From assembly GCF_014695715.1 (NCBI RefSeq), contig NZ_JACJOT010000002.1:158373-222372 (forward strand): DNA of 64,000 nucleotides, in the 5' to 3' direction. Numbering within the stretch: position 1 is the stretch's first letter; each line of letters starts with the position of its first letter. Both the position numbers and the translations under genes were made by a program. The notes beneath the pieces are model-generated. The model saw only the letters and a list, made by a program, of their open reading frames with translations, did not search any database and was not told the origin of the DNA. Of this stretch, positions 28,700-39,085 are shown piece by piece. Origin of the DNA: Microcoleus sp. FACHB-68 (GTDB lineage Bacteria; Cyanobacteriota; Cyanobacteriia; Cyanobacteriales; Oscillatoriaceae).

Positions 28700-30865
28700 T
28701 TAGCCTTTGACGATAGCGCCAAAATCTGCTAAAACGCGAGCGTGATTTCGCAGTAATCCTAACAAATTTAATCGATTACCCCGGATGTCTAAATTTTCAT
28801 CCATCACTAATACACTTTCAGGGCCATCAAAGAAGGTGCTGACGGTGGGTGTAATCGCAGCGATGGCATTTACAAGCTGTTGGTAATTGCGTGTTTCTTG
28901 AGAGGCTTTTGTTTCTGGAACGAGCTGATTGATTGCATCATAAAAAGTTTGCTCAGTGGGTTTTTGGAAAAGTTCTGGACGGACAACAGGTGCCGGCTCC
29001 AGTTGGGCAGTATCTAAAATACCTTGCTTGGCAAGACGGGCGGAACGATTAACCGTTTCATAAATTTCATCCAGCTTGCCGTTGTTCCGAATCTCTTGGA
29101 GGAAAAGGGCACGATCTCGCACATCTAATAAATCTGTTAATGCCCTTTCGGTATATTCTGGGTCATTTTCTCCCAAAACTGCATTCACCAAGTCGTAATC
29201 GATTCCTCGTTCTTCTTGCAATAAAGTGCGGATGCGCTGAATGAAGAATTCTTGCAGTTGTTCGATTAATTCTGATGGCGAAGCTTTGGGATGATCGGCA
29301 GCAAAATTACTAGCGGTTTGTTCTAGCAATTGCTGCAAATTGATCGTTAAATCGGCTGTCCAAGTAATGTTAATAATGCCATTGGCAGCGCGGCGCAGGG
29401 CAAAGGGATCTGAGGAGCCGGTGGGCAGCATTCCTAAGCCAAAAATGCTAACTAATGTATCGAGCCGGTCTGCGATTCCGACTGTTTGACCTGTGAGGGT
29501 TTCCGGTAAAATATCGTTAGCGCCTCTGGGCAAATAATGTTCAAAAATGGCTTTGGCAACTGCTTCAGATTCGCCACCGGCACGGGCGTATTTTTCCCCG
29601 ATAATTCCTTGCAATTCCGGAAATTCATAGACCATTTGGGTGACAAGGTCGGCTTTACACAGCAAAGCAGCCCGTTGAATATGGCTGCATTCATCTTCTG
29701 TGAGTTCCAGTTGTTCGGCAATTAAATCAGCTATCTTGCTAAACCGCTCAACTTTATAGCGCACTGAACCCAAATCTTCTTGGAAGGTGACGGTTTCTAG
29801 TTGGGGTACATAGCTTTCTAACGGTTCGGCTAGGTCGCTTTTATAGAAAAACTGACCATCTGCTAATCTTGCCCGAATCACGCGTTCGTTGCCGGTGGCG
29901 ATGATGTCTGATTTCGCAGGATCTCCGTTAGAAATTGTGATGAAATAGGGCAGTAATTCAGTAGAATCCTTGCTTTTCAACACCGGAAAATAACGCTGAT
30001 GTGTGACCATAACAGTGGTGATCACTTCCGCCGGCAGGATTAAAAAGTCATCATCAAATTTTCCGGTAACTGCTGTTGGCCATTCAACTAAATTAGTGAC
30101 TTCCTGCAATAAATTCGGGGAAATCTCTGCTTCTCCCCCGACTTTTTGAGCGGCTGCTTCTACTTGCTCTTGGATTTTAGCAACCCGCTGATTTGGATCA
30201 ACTTCCACGTATGCAGAACGCAAGCATTCGACGTAATCACTTGCTTGGGTAATTTCAATTTTGCCTTTGTTCTCTGGGGAGGCGTGCAAAACTCTGTGAC
30301 CCCAGGAGATCCGATCACTTTTCACCGGCTGCGAATTGTTCACCAATTCAATCGGCAAGACGACCTCATCCAAGAGTGCCACCAACCAACGAATCGGGCG
30401 CGGAAATCTTAAATCTCCATCTGCCCAGCGCATCAGGCGTTTGCCTTCTAAACTGGTAATCCACTGCAAAGCTAGTTCCTTGAGAATGTCTGCTGTGGGG
30501 CGTCCGGGGATGCTTTTGCGGACAAACACAAAATCGCCTTTTTCCGTGGGGCGAACTTCCAAGGCATCGAGTTCTACACCTTGCTTTTTGGCAAATCCTG
30601 CGGCTGCCGGCGTCGGTTTGCCATCTTTAAAGGCTGCGGCTGCCGGCGGCCCTTTAACCTCTTCTTCTCGGTCTGCTTGTTGTGCCGGCAGTCCTTTTAT
30701 CAATACGGCTAAGCGCCGGGGTGTTGCATATACATCAATCGAATCATTTGTCAAGAAATGTTCACTGAGACTGGCAGGAATGCGCGATTGCCACTGCTCA
30801 ATGGCATTACTGACAAAGGTTGCGGGCAATTCTTCTGTACCGACTTCTAATAAAAATGCTGGCAT
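28700..30865 (-). CDS. glyS: Glycyl-tRNA synthetase beta subunit
   Basis: This is the beta chain of the heterotetrameric (alpha2beta2) glycyl-tRNA synthetase, which charges tRNA-Gly together with GlyQ. The start is placed at 30865, where the family's conserved N-terminus [15 protein letters not shown] begins; an in-frame ATG 60 bases upstream adds 20 unrelated residues. The protein is then 721 residues, close to the usual length. Conserved stretches include [22 protein letters not shown] and the HD-like region ending in the C-terminal anticodon-binding helices. glyQ is not in the window. Confidence 0.96.
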   Translation of the reverse strand: MPAFLLEVGTEELPATFVSNAIEQWQSRIPASLSEHFLTNDSIDVYATPRRLAVLIKGLPAQQADREEEVKGPPAAAAFKDGKPTPAAAGFAKKQGVELDALEVRPTEKGDFVFVRKSIPGRPTADILKELALQWITSLEGKRLMRWADGDLRFPRPIRWLVALLDEVVLPIELVNNSQPVKSDRISWGHRVLHASPENKGKIEITQASDYVECLRSAYVEVDPNQRVAKIQEQVEAAAQKVGGEAEISPNLLQEVTNLVEWPTAVTGKFDDDFLILPAEVITTVMVTHQRYFPVLKSKDSTELLPYFITISNGDPAKSDIIATGNERVIRARLADGQFFYKSDLAEPLESYVPQLETVTFQEDLGSVRYKVERFSKIADLIAEQLELTEDECSHIQRAALLCKADLVTQMVYEFPELQGIIGEKYARAGGESEAVAKAIFEHYLPRGANDILPETLTGQTVGIADRLDTLVSIFGLGMLPTGSSDPFALRRAANGIINITWTADLTINLQQLLEQTASNFAADHPKASPSELIEQLQEFFIQRIRTLLQEERGIDYDLVNAVLGENDPEYTERALTDLLDVRDRALFLQEIRNNGKLDEIYETVNRSARLAKQGILDTAQLEPAPVVRPELFQKPTEQTFYDAINQLVPETKASQETRNYQQLVNAIAAITPTVSTFFDGPESVLVMDENLDIRGNRLNLLGLLRNHARVLADFGAIVKG

Positions 30866-31562
30866 AGCGCACGATTTCAGGAATGCAAGATGTTTGAGGG
30901 ATTGTAGAGGTAGCATCACCGGCAAACCGCGTCAGCAAGGAAGGGTTTGTGGGGTGTGCGAGGTAAATAGAATCCGCCTGCGGGAACAGCCGGTTAAAAC
31001 AGTTTACCGCGTTGGGATGTTTCTCATCTAAACCTGTTCAAAGTTGCACGGCAATCGTTAAGCTGTTAAAACGCAAAGGTGTCAGCGGGGGAAAAAGTGT
31101 CGGCCTCCTAAAGCTAGAATTTAGAAGTCGGTGCTTTCTCTTTCAAGGTGTGCGATTCCCAGGAAGTGAAACACGTGTTTCGACGCGTGCAAAAGACTTG
31201 GATAAGGGGAACCTCCTATTTTGCTGCCTGTAAAATCCTAGGGAAGAATACTTGAGCGTAGTTTTAAAATCATACTGATTGAGACCGGCTGCCGGTGATC
31301 GCGGCAGGCTAGAAATTATGGCTTCCCTATCGGAACATAAAAACAACAAAAAATCCTGACTGAATTCATTTTCGTTTTAGTGAAACTATATTGGATGTCA
31401 CCGCAGTTTTAGCTTGTCTGGATTACCAAACCATGAAATGACATTTTGTTTTACAAATCCCAGCCAGTCTCGGCGGAATTACCTGACTGAACTAATTTTA
31501 AACTAGGGTTCAGCATCCAATCAATCTGCTCTAATAGAACATTTTCTAAAAAACACACCTCC
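30866..31562. other. 697-bp divergent intergenic region
   Basis: No gene is supported: frames of 60-75 codons on both strands overlap each other and have no ribosome sites. I looked for tRNA-like and known structural RNA patterns and found none. It holds the promoters for glyS and the divergent TPR gene. Confidence 0.4.
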
Positions 31563-32033
31563 ATGAATGAATCATCTATCGATCAGTTACTTGAAGACTT
31601 GAAAAATCCTGATGAACAGATTCGGGATCAAGCCACCCAAGAATTCTGGCATCGCTGGTTTATGCAAAAGGGAATGTATGGGTGGGAACTACTTCAACGC
31701 AGTCAAAAGTTAGTTGAAGCGGGACAAATCTCTGAAGCGGAAGATTTACTTACAGACTTGATTGGCGATCAGCCTGATTTTGCAGAAGCTTGGAACCGGC
31801 GGGCTGTGCTTTACTATATGCAAGGGCATTACAAGCAGTCTATCAGCGATTGCCGGCAAGTGATAAAGCTCAACCCCATTCATTTTGGCGCACTCCACGG
31901 TTTGGGATTATGTTATGCAGCTTTAGGAGATTATCCAACCGCGATTCAAGCATTTCGACAAGCGCTAGAAATTCAGCCTCACGCGCTGATTAATCAAAAG
32001 TTGATTTTGGAATGCACCGCGCGATTGAGTTAA
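31563..32033 (+). CDS. Small TPR protein
   Basis: This 156-residue protein has an acidic N-terminus (LLEDLKNPDEQIRDQA) followed by three tetratricopeptide repeats between about residues 40 and 148 (ISEAEDLLTDLIGDQPDF; GHYKQSISDCRQVIKLNPIH; GDYPTAIQAFRQALEIQPHA). Similar short TPR proteins with this leading motif are common in cyanobacteria. The binding partner is unknown. Confidence 0.85.
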   Translation: MNESSIDQLLEDLKNPDEQIRDQATQEFWHRWFMQKGMYGWELLQRSQKLVEAGQISEAEDLLTDLIGDQPDFAEAWNRRAVLYYMQGHYKQSISDCRQVIKLNPIHFGALHGLGLCYAALGDYPTAIQAFRQALEIQPHALINQKLILECTARLS

Positions 32034-32165
32034 TCTTGTATTCTGCCGGCGATTGGCTCTATTGTATGATTTTATTGCCGGCAGCGCAAATTTAATAATT
32101 CTGATTATACCCTTTTGTAAAAGTTGTTTTGAATGGTAAAATTGTTTAATAAAAGGACTTTTTTG

Positions 32166-32450
32166 ATGTCTGAACAAATCACGCCCGAAATAAGCAAACG
32201 TATTTGCGCCCACATGAACGAAGATCATGCAAATGCTGTTGTTCTCTATGCTCAAGCATTTGGCGGTTCTCCAGAAGCGACAGCGGCAGAAATGGTTTCA
32301 ATTGATCCGCATGGCATGAATTTAACCGCACAAGTCAATGATGCGTCTGTGCCGGTGCGAGTTGAGTTTGATCACGTTTTAGAAAGTGCTGAAGACGCTC
32401 ACCATACTCTCATTGAAATGGTTAAACAGGCACGAGCAAAATCAAAATAG
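32166..32450 (+). CDS. DUF2470-domain protein
   Basis: This is a 94-residue protein that consists almost wholly of the DUF2470 fold (CAHMNEDHANAVVLYAQAFG ... MVSIDPHGMNL), also found at the C-terminus of HugZ-like heme oxygenases and in plastid heme-oxygenase interactors. The start at 32166 is chosen because AAAGGA lies nine bases upstream; an in-frame ATG 33 bases earlier adds a basic stretch with no ribosome site. Binding of heme or a tetrapyrrole is possible from the family but not shown here. Confidence 0.85.
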   Translation: MSEQITPEISKRICAHMNEDHANAVVLYAQAFGGSPEATAAEMVSIDPHGMNLTAQVNDASVPVRVEFDHVLESAEDAHHTLIEMVKQARAKSK

Positions 32451-32600
32451 TTGAAGATGCCGGTGATTCTTCTACATCTCAAACGAAGCTCAAGCGAATC
32501 ACCGGCAACCTTGATTTCTAAAATTAAGTTTTGACTGCGAAACTCTCTATTTCTTTACTTCTCTTTGTTTTAAAAACTATAAAAATCCCTAATTTTGCTC

Positions 32601-33044
32601 TTAAATCTCAAAACTTGAACTTGCTTTAGAACGATCAAGTCCTTGCTTTATCCAGTGAATACACTCAGATTCTGTTGCAAAAATTTTGGGTGCTGCAACA
32701 TTATTTAAGCTATCAGGTTTATAATGATCGTAAAAATATTTATCGGCTAGTTTGTAAACAATAATTAAATTATCTTGATAAGTATATCGAGATTTAAAAT
32801 AATCAATTTTACTTTTTACATCTGAGTTGTTCTCAAGATGTTCTTTGGCAACCTCAACAATACTCTCAATGCTATTAGAATAGATGCCGGCAGGATTTTG
32901 AAATTTATGAAATTGACCTTTGTATCCCAATTCCGAAAGTAAGGTGTAGGAGTAGATCGCTTGTCCATCAGCCATCCCAAAAACAAACGGGATAATTAGA
33001 TGTCCTTGGTATGAAACTGAGTTCTCGTATAATAATCGATTCAT
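32601..33044 (-). CDS. Hypothetical protein
   Basis: This 147-residue protein is of a family I do not recognise. It is rich in Tyr, Asn and Lys (QGHLIIPFVFGMADGQAIYSY, then YTYQDNLIIVYKLADKYFYDHY) and seems to be a soluble alpha/beta domain. The ATG at 33044 is used; a GTG at 33071 would add nine residues and cannot be excluded. It lies 89 bp downstream of the ferredoxin gene on the same strand. Confidence 0.6.
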   Translation of the reverse strand: MNRLLYENSVSYQGHLIIPFVFGMADGQAIYSYTLLSELGYKGQFHKFQNPAGIYSNSIESIVEVAKEHLENNSDVKSKIDYFKSRYTYQDNLIIVYKLADKYFYDHYKPDSLNNVAAPKIFATESECIHWIKQGLDRSKASSSFEI

Positions 33045-33133
33045 TTCCACTTTCCCCGTTTCTCTCCTCACTTCAATTTTTTATTCAAAAAATCGCGTCC
33101 ATTCTAAAATTAAAATTGCTAAAACTTACAACA

Positions 33134-33475
33134 TCACTCAACTGACTCTTTATCGGCTTTATAATAAAGAGACGCTTTATATAAAACTTGTTCTTGGTGA
33201 GTTTCCAGGGTGCAATCTGAAAGGGGATACGCCACACAAGTAATCGTATAACCGGCTTCTATTTCGGATGGACGCAAAAACTTTTGCTCACCTTGATCAA
33301 CTTTACCACTGATCAATTTTGCAACACAGGCAGAACATTCCCCTTGTTTGCATCCAGCCGGCAAACGGATGCCGGCGTCTTCAGCCATATCCAAGATGTA
33401 TTGATCGTCTGGTACAGAAATCGTGCGATCAAGTTTGAGTGCGGGATTGACAAGCCGGACTTGATAAACTGCCAT
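33134..33475 (-). CDS. Plant-type [2Fe-2S] ferredoxin
   Basis: This is a 113-residue ferredoxin with the cluster motif CKQGECSACVAKL (Cys-x4-Cys-x2-Cys) and the fourth Cys in TCVAYP. The start at 33475 gives the normal N-terminus (MAVYQVRLVNPALKLDRTI); an upstream in-frame ATG adds seven unrelated residues. The C-terminal tail of about 25 residues is longer than in photosynthetic PetF. It is therefore probably one of the minor ferredoxins that feed electrons to a specific oxygenase or desaturase. A flavoprotein gene lies directly upstream on the same strand. Confidence 0.9.
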   Translation of the reverse strand: MAVYQVRLVNPALKLDRTISVPDDQYILDMAEDAGIRLPAGCKQGECSACVAKLISGKVDQGEQKFLRPSEIEAGYTITCVAYPLSDCTLETHQEQVLYKASLYYKADKESVE

Positions 33476-33640
33476 TTCAGTAAAACATCTGAACAAGGTA
33501 TCTCTTTTCCAGCATAACGCTCAAATGCCACAAGTGCAGCTAGCTGATTTGCTTAAGAAATTGTAAATCTGAAGTCGAGTCATCTGGAAGCAATTTTAAC
33601 TACATTCCCATCACTTCTACGGGGGTGAGTTTGATTAGTT

Positions 33641-35152
33641 CTATGGTAGCCAAAAGTTGGGTAAAAAAGTCTGACCAAAATCCCGCACCGTCTTATTAAA
33701 AGTTCGAGCAAACTGAATGTGCGGTTCATCAACTTCCACCGGCACAATTTTTGCCTCAGTTCCAGTGCCAAACTTATCTATCACCAAATTAGCCGCTTCT
33801 AACCCGGTTACATAGGCTTTTTCCTGTGACCACGAACCGTGACGAGTGACAACCCAATCTCCACTCATAAACACATTATCAAAACTTGTGCGTGCCGGCA
33901 GCAAATACTGATAACTCCCCGGAAAGAAATGAGTCACGGCTTGTCGCAACCGAATGGCACTGCTATCAATCACCTTCGCCTCAGCAAATTCCGGAATACA
34001 AGTCGTTAAATACTGCTGCACTCTCGACACAATTTCTTCATCACTCAGTGATAAAAATTGATTAGCATGGTAAAAATCTGCCTCAATAACTGTTCCCGGC
34101 TCATCCCGAAACTCATCATGCAGTGCATTCAAATCAAAAAACGTCCAACCTGTCGTTGTATCGAAACCAAAGCAAGCATTTGAAGGACGAGGAATGTGAA
34201 TTTTGCGGTCAAACCATAGCCGAGTTGCTAATACATCAATTGCATTTAAATTGCTAAGATTTTGAAATTCCGGGCGGCTTTGTAAAGTACGGCTGCCGGC
34301 AACAATCTTTTTCATGCCGGTGATGCCAACTGAAAAAATAACCGCATCCGCTTCAAATACCTCATCGCCGCAAACCACACCCGTGACATTGCCGGCATCA
34401 TCAACCTTGAGATCACTCACCCGCCGCTCAGTCAGTATCCGCCCACCGGCACCCTCAATGCGCTCACACCAAGGGCGAAAAATCTTTTCTCCCACCGTTC
34501 CTCGGCACCACACCACATCAAAATCAGGTTGGTGAGCCAAAATGAAGTAATAAAGCATTCCCAGGGCAGCAGCAGCCGAACATTGCTCTCCTGGCGCAAA
34601 TAAACCCACCAACAGCATCGGTTCAAACGAATCGTGATAAAGTCTGGCAGAAACCCCAAACTGCTTAAACAATTCGCGGGCAGTTACGGCATCGTAACGC
34701 CGCCAAGCCTCATCCGAATTGTCAAAATCCACCACCGCGTACAGTAACGGCAGCGCCGAAAGCCGGTCAACCAGGGGCAACCGCTTAAACTGCGTATAGA
34801 GAAAAGTTCCTAGGGGCGTCGGCAGTCGCGGTTCATTTTGGAAAATCGGAGACTCAACCTCTAAACCTGCCGGCGAATATTGGGCGGAACGAGTCCAAGG
34901 CGTAAAAGGATCTAGCCCTAATTCCTCAACCAGACTAAAAATATTTTTGTAGGGATACCAAAAACCGTGAATGCCGGCTTCCACAGAACGCCCACCGGCA
35001 GTCTTCCAGCCGGCAACCAATCCCCCCGGATAAGCACCGGCTTCCAGCAGCGTCACATCATAACCTTGTCTGGCTAAATGGTAACTTGCCCCCAAACCCG
35101 CCCAGCCGGCACCCACGACAACAACCCGTGGCGTTTGTGATTCCCCTGACAT
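33641..35152 (-). CDS. Carotene-desaturase-like FAD oxidoreductase
   Basis: This is a 503-residue flavoprotein of the phytoene/zeta-carotene desaturase and amine-oxidase superfamily. The N-terminus has the dinucleotide motif VVVVGAGWAGLGASYHLA (about 10-27), then EAGAYPGG. The C-terminus has the FAD-contacting MSGDWVVTRHGSWSQEKAYVTGLEAA. It resembles CrtQ/ZDS-like proteins more than CrtI, but several such paralogues of unknown substrate exist in cyanobacteria. The neighbours are a GUN4-domain protein upstream and a ferredoxin downstream, all on one strand, suggesting a pigment-related redox unit. Confidence 0.85.
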   Translation of the reverse strand: MSGESQTPRVVVVGAGWAGLGASYHLARQGYDVTLLEAGAYPGGLVAGWKTAGGRSVEAGIHGFWYPYKNIFSLVEELGLDPFTPWTRSAQYSPAGLEVESPIFQNEPRLPTPLGTFLYTQFKRLPLVDRLSALPLLYAVVDFDNSDEAWRRYDAVTARELFKQFGVSARLYHDSFEPMLLVGLFAPGEQCSAAAALGMLYYFILAHQPDFDVVWCRGTVGEKIFRPWCERIEGAGGRILTERRVSDLKVDDAGNVTGVVCGDEVFEADAVIFSVGITGMKKIVAGSRTLQSRPEFQNLSNLNAIDVLATRLWFDRKIHIPRPSNACFGFDTTTGWTFFDLNALHDEFRDEPGTVIEADFYHANQFLSLSDEEIVSRVQQYLTTCIPEFAEAKVIDSSAIRLRQAVTHFFPGSYQYLLPARTSFDNVFMSGDWVVTRHGSWSQEKAYVTGLEAANLVIDKFGTGTEAKIVPVEVDEPHIQFARTFNKTVRDFGQTFLPNFWLP

Positions 35153-35257
35153 AGTGATCCTCCCGATTCTTTGTTCAGGATCTCACTATTTGGGCGATTC
35201 AGCATTTGAAAATGCAAAACTTAAGTTTTCCAACAAGCTTCAATCAGGCAGCCGGTG

Positions 35258-35731
35258 CTAACAAATTTGACATTCCGCAACTCGATGGGCAAGTGCAGCA
35301 TAATTCGCCTCAACCCATCTCGTCCAACGCTTGTAGCCAACCCCACCCGATGGCAAATGGCCGGCAGGTGCGGCAAGATCGAAACGACGTTCAGAATAAT
35401 CTAACCAGCAATCAAAAACTCGCCATCCCACGAGATCGCCTAATTTTCCGAAATCTTCTCCCACCTCAAAATAGATCCGCGTTTGCACACTAAAGCCAAA
35501 ATGTCCGTTACTGTATTTCACCCATAACTCGTCAACAATATTCAAGTCTTCGCAGGGAAAATTTTTCAGACATTCAGAATTGCACCAGCCTTCTAATTCT
35601 CGACCGGCAGCCTTCAACATCACCGCACTCGTCTCTAAATCCGCTGCTTTCCAATCTCCAGCAGCCAGCAAGTCACGCAGCACAGCATAGTCAGTCTCAA
35701 CGGCACAGATCAGTTCATCTTGCTTCAGCAT
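35258..35731 (-). CDS. GUN4-domain protein
   Basis: This 157-residue protein is close in length to a single GUN4 domain. Characteristic stretches are LRDLLAAGDWKAADLETSAVML, VDELWVKYSNGHFGFSVQ, LVGWR and the loop FDLAAPAGHLPSG. GUN4 proteins bind protoporphyrin IX and Mg-protoporphyrin and stimulate Mg-chelatase; GUN4 domains also occur in regulators. The start is ATG at 35731, with AGGAGG nine bases upstream (35741-35746). An in-frame GTG at 35740 touches that site and is unlikely. It sits 105 bp upstream of the carotene-desaturase-like gene. Confidence 0.9.
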   Translation of the reverse strand: MLKQDELICAVETDYAVLRDLLAAGDWKAADLETSAVMLKAAGRELEGWCNSECLKNFPCEDLNIVDELWVKYSNGHFGFSVQTRIYFEVGEDFGKLGDLVGWRVFDCWLDYSERRFDLAAPAGHLPSGGVGYKRWTRWVEANYAALAHRVAECQIC

Positions 35732-35810
35732 CTCAAGCACCCTCCTGTTGTAGTTGCACCCGTATCTCTATCGCAGACTCTTTGGAATTTTATGCACGAT
35801 TAGGGGTTAA

Positions 35811-36005
35811 GTGTCAGATATTTTTGACACCAACAAAACCTTTTATCCTGCAAAACCGGCAGATTGTGCCGGCGTTGAACTCCTATCATTCCCAAAAACC
35901 GACCTAACATTCTTCTTTTGGCATCAAAACTATCACTTTTACCGCGATGGCTCACCGGCATTGTGGTATTTTGCAGAAATCCCGCCCGGTATTCTACGCT
36001 TGTAA
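35811..36005 (+). CDS. Possible small protein, weak support
   Basis: This 64-codon frame starts with GTG five bases after AGGGG. The product is aromatic-rich (LTFFFWHQNYHFYRDGSPALWYF) and resembles nothing I know. It could be a real small protein or a chance frame. Confidence 0.3.
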   Translation: MSDIFDTNKTFYPAKPADCAGVELLSFPKTDLTFFFWHQNYHFYRDGSPALWYFAEIPPGILRL

Positions 36006-36220
36006 TTCAATACTTTTCTAGAATTTTCTCCCCTTGCATCTAAAATCGAAAGTGTAAAATGTAGAACTGGGTTTGCTTGAGCAGGAAGGGTGTTCTGGGC
36101 GTTTCGGGTGGCGGGAAAGCACTATTTCATCCCTCACATTTCCCATAATGCTCTTGTCAAACAGCTTCCTCGTTAGAAGATATATAGAGATTTCTGCTAC
36201 TTCTCTGGGCTAATCAACTC

Positions 36221-37243
36221 ATGACTTTAAAGCAAACGTCCTGGAATCGTGTCATCGCCTTGGCAGTCACAGCAACCGCGATCGCCACTCTCGCCCCCAC
36301 ACTCAAATCAATATCCGCACCGGCAACCGTCCGGGACGCCACCCCAACCACCGCACAAAACACCCCATTACTGCGAACCTTTGGAGACAAAGCCTTTGCA
36401 GTGTTTGGCGTTGCCTTCAGTCCGGATGGGCAAGTGGTGGCCAGCGGCAGTATTGAGGACACCATCAAGCTGTGGAACGCCAACACCGGCGAATTGCGCT
36501 ACACCCTTGCCGTGCATTTAGGGGATATCAATTCTGTTGCCACCAGTCCTGATGGAGAAATACTCGCCAGTGGCAGTGACGATACAACTGTCAACCTCTG
36601 GAATTTAAAAACCGGCCAATTGCGCCGCACTCTGTTTCGGCATACCGAGTCGGTGGAATCCGTCGCCATTAGCCCCGATGGCCAGATTCTTGCCAGCGGC
36701 AGTTGGGACAACACCATTATCCTGTGGAACCTGCAAACCGGCGGCTACATCCGCACCTTATCTGGACACACAGATGGCGTTAATAGCGTCGCTTTTAGCC
36801 CCGATGGCAGAACGCTTGCCAGTGGGGGCATTGACAGAACCGTGAGATTGTGGGAAGTGGGAACCGGCAGCTTGCTAGACACCTTCACCGGCCATTCAGA
36901 CTGGGTGAGTTCCGTCGTCTTCAGCCGCGATGGCCGCACTTTAGCCAGTGGCAGCTTTGATAAAACAATCAAACTGTGGGATGTCAATGATCGCCGACTG
37001 CTCAATACCCTTACAGGTCATAGCTTTGCCGTTCATGCGATCGCGATCAGTCCTGATGGCCGCACCTTAGCGAGTGGCAGCGATGATACAACGGTCAAGC
37101 TGTGGAATTTGCGAAACGGCAGACTGGTGCGTACCTTAAGCGATCATACAAAAACCGTTTTTGCCCTTGCCTTCAGCCCCGATGGCCGCACCTTAGCGAG
37201 TGGCAGCAATGACAATACCCTAAAAATTTGGCAGGTGCCCTAG
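36221..37243 (+). CDS. Secreted or lipid-free WD40 seven-bladed propeller
   Basis: This is a 340-residue protein. An N-terminal hydrophobic segment (VIALAVTATAIATLAPTL, about residues 9-26) after a Lys/Arg-containing start looks like a signal peptide or anchor. Exactly seven WD40 repeats follow, from about residue 47 to the end, each with the core SPDGxxLASGSxDxTxxLWN and a closing TGxL. One seven-bladed beta-propeller is therefore the whole mature protein. Cyanobacteria have many such proteins, which act as interaction platforms. The high identity of the blades also opens long frames on the opposite strand, which are not genes. Confidence 0.9.
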   Translation: MTLKQTSWNRVIALAVTATAIATLAPTLKSISAPATVRDATPTTAQNTPLLRTFGDKAFAVFGVAFSPDGQVVASGSIEDTIKLWNANTGELRYTLAVHLGDINSVATSPDGEILASGSDDTTVNLWNLKTGQLRRTLFRHTESVESVAISPDGQILASGSWDNTIILWNLQTGGYIRTLSGHTDGVNSVAFSPDGRTLASGGIDRTVRLWEVGTGSLLDTFTGHSDWVSSVVFSRDGRTLASGSFDKTIKLWDVNDRRLLNTLTGHSFAVHAIAISPDGRTLASGSDDTTVKLWNLRNGRLVRTLSDHTKTVFALAFSPDGRTLASGSNDNTLKIWQVP

Positions 37244-37249
37244 TGAGGC

Positions 37250-37413
37250 ATGGGGTAAGGCTGCATTAACCACAACGGTAGGGGCATGGTGAATAAATAA
37301 CAGAAAATACTCTTCCCATGCCCCTACCTTTAGGTTGGCGAAGCCTTGACCCTACCTTTAGGTTGGCGAAGCCTTGACCCATGCCCCATGCCCCATGCCC
37401 CATTCCCCATGCC
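37250..37413. repeat. GGGCAT-array and AAGGCTTCGCC repeat cluster (site B)
   Basis: The + strand carries GGGGCATGG at 37281-37289. Two tandem reverse-complement copies of the AAGGCTTCGCCAACCTAAAG unit follow (about 37324-37378), then an ATGCCCC array (37380-37413). These are the same elements as at 15887-16203, in opposite orientation. The block fills the space between the converging ends of the WD40 and M16 genes. Confidence 0.9.
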
Positions 37414-38718
37414 CTAAACACTCGGTCGCAGCACCACAACGCCATAGGCATCTGGGGATAAGTAACGCTGCGCTGTCTGTTGCAAATCCGCTGCTTCGAG
37501 GGCTTGAATTCGGGAGGGATAAGTGAGTGCCGGCGCGAGTTCTCCCACCATAGAACGGTAGTAGCCATACAAGCCGGCGCGATCGCTGGGGGTTTCATTC
37601 CCAAAAATAAACCGATTTGCCACTTGGGTACGAACGCGAGCGATTTCTGCCTCTGTGGTTAATTCGGTTTGCATTTTGCGGATGTGATCCGCAATCGCTG
37701 CTTCCACCGGCTCTAAATTTTCCACCGGCAACTGCGCTGAAATATAAAACAACCCTTGCAGCCGGTGCGTCATATTGCTGGCAGAAATATGAGAAACCAA
37801 TGCCCGTTCTTCGCGCAATTCTTGAACCAGCCGCGATGTGCGTCCATGTCCTAAAATTGTTGCCAATACATCCAGCCCATAAGTTTCCTGCAGCCGCTCA
37901 AGTCCTGGCACCCGCCAAACCATCACTAACCGCGCTTGCTGCAAGCTTTCATCTATAAACTCTTGACGGACGATACTTGTAAAAGCCGGTTCTTCTGAAG
38001 GGAGAATTGATTCTGAGTTTTGAGTCTTGATTTCACCGTCACGCTGGCTGAATGCTTCTGTGAAGCCGGCTCCCACAATCTCAATTAATTCTTCCACCGG
38101 CAGATTGCCCACTGCCACCGCTGTCATCGCGGAGGGTTGATAGTGGCTGCGGTGAAAATCACGCATCTGCTGGGGTTTGAGCTGTTCGATCACAGATGCC
38201 GGCCCTAACACAGGACGCCGGTAAGGTAGCACCTCAAATGCCGTCTCCATTGAGCGGTAATAGGTGCGCCGGCGGGGATTATCTTCTGATCGGCGAATTT
38301 CTTCGAGCACCACAAATCGCTCTCGCTCAAACGCCTCATCCGGAATGCTGGGATTAATCGCCACATCCATTTGCAGCGGTGCCAGTTCCGCAAAATCTTG
38401 AGGGGCGCTGGTGATGTAGAAGTGGGTGTAATCTTGGCTGGTTGCGGCGTTGGTGACAGCCCCTCTTTCCTCGATGCGGCGCTCAAATTCACCGCTTTGC
38501 AGTTTTTGAGTGCCCTTAAACACCATGTGTTCTAAAAAATGGGCCATGCCATTAATCGCATTTGACTCAACGGCAGAGCCAACGTTAACCCATAAGCTGA
38601 GGTTAACTGCATCAACGGGTATTTGTTCTGCAATGATCGTCAACCCGTTAGGCATCTGGTGCAGCGTGGGGGCGTTGAGACGAGGGACAACAGAAGACTT
38701 GAGTAGGGTTGAAGTCAT
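37414..38718 (-). CDS. M16-family zinc peptidase
   Basis: This is a 434-residue peptidase of the pitrilysin/processing-peptidase family. The inverted zinc motif HFLEH (HxxEH, about residues 60-64, in GMAHFLEHMVFKGT) is intact, and the second metal Glu lies in the following helix. The fold repeats in the C-terminal half (residues 215-430), which ends in YGVVVLRPSV. Cyanobacteria often carry one active and one inactive M16 gene side by side; this one has the active motif and no partner next to it. It probably degrades short peptides. Confidence 0.92.
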   Translation of the reverse strand: MTSTLLKSSVVPRLNAPTLHQMPNGLTIIAEQIPVDAVNLSLWVNVGSAVESNAINGMAHFLEHMVFKGTQKLQSGEFERRIEERGAVTNAATSQDYTHFYITSAPQDFAELAPLQMDVAINPSIPDEAFERERFVVLEEIRRSEDNPRRRTYYRSMETAFEVLPYRRPVLGPASVIEQLKPQQMRDFHRSHYQPSAMTAVAVGNLPVEELIEIVGAGFTEAFSQRDGEIKTQNSESILPSEEPAFTSIVRQEFIDESLQQARLVMVWRVPGLERLQETYGLDVLATILGHGRTSRLVQELREERALVSHISASNMTHRLQGLFYISAQLPVENLEPVEAAIADHIRKMQTELTTEAEIARVRTQVANRFIFGNETPSDRAGLYGYYRSMVGELAPALTYPSRIQALEAADLQQTAQRYLSPDAYGVVVLRPSV

Positions 38719-39085
38719 GAATTACTTTAGCTTAGTGATTCTCAAGTAGGGCAGGCTTAGTGATTCCTACTCATATCTTAATAATTATTTACGGGTATTG
38801 TCGGTTAAGCCGGCCACCTTATCAACTTATCATGCCATTTTTGCATTAGCCCGTTGGGAAAGGCTGTGATCCAGGTTAGTGAACAAACCGCAGTCCTTCT
38901 GTAAATGACACAACATCATTTTTTTTGTTTCAGGCTGCATATCACTCGCTCAAGAGGAAAAATCTTATATCGAGGTCATTTAATCACGGCATCTGGACAG
39001 GGAAAGCCGCGCATCGCATCGCCTATTCAAAACAAATGATCTAAAATTATGAATAATTGTATTAAGAAATGTAAAGTATTCGTTT

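Noticed and set aside
30336..31031. 231-codon frame opposite the start of glyS
   Set aside because: It is a shadow of the glyS coding strand, rich in Ser/Arg, with no family resemblance.
30866..31562. Possible structural RNA gene in the glyS spacer
   Set aside because: I found no tRNA arms, no RNase P or tmRNA consensus, and no clear promoter-terminator pair.
36214..37005. Minus-strand frames opposite the WD40 gene
   Set aside because: They mirror the WD40 repeats and have no independent support.
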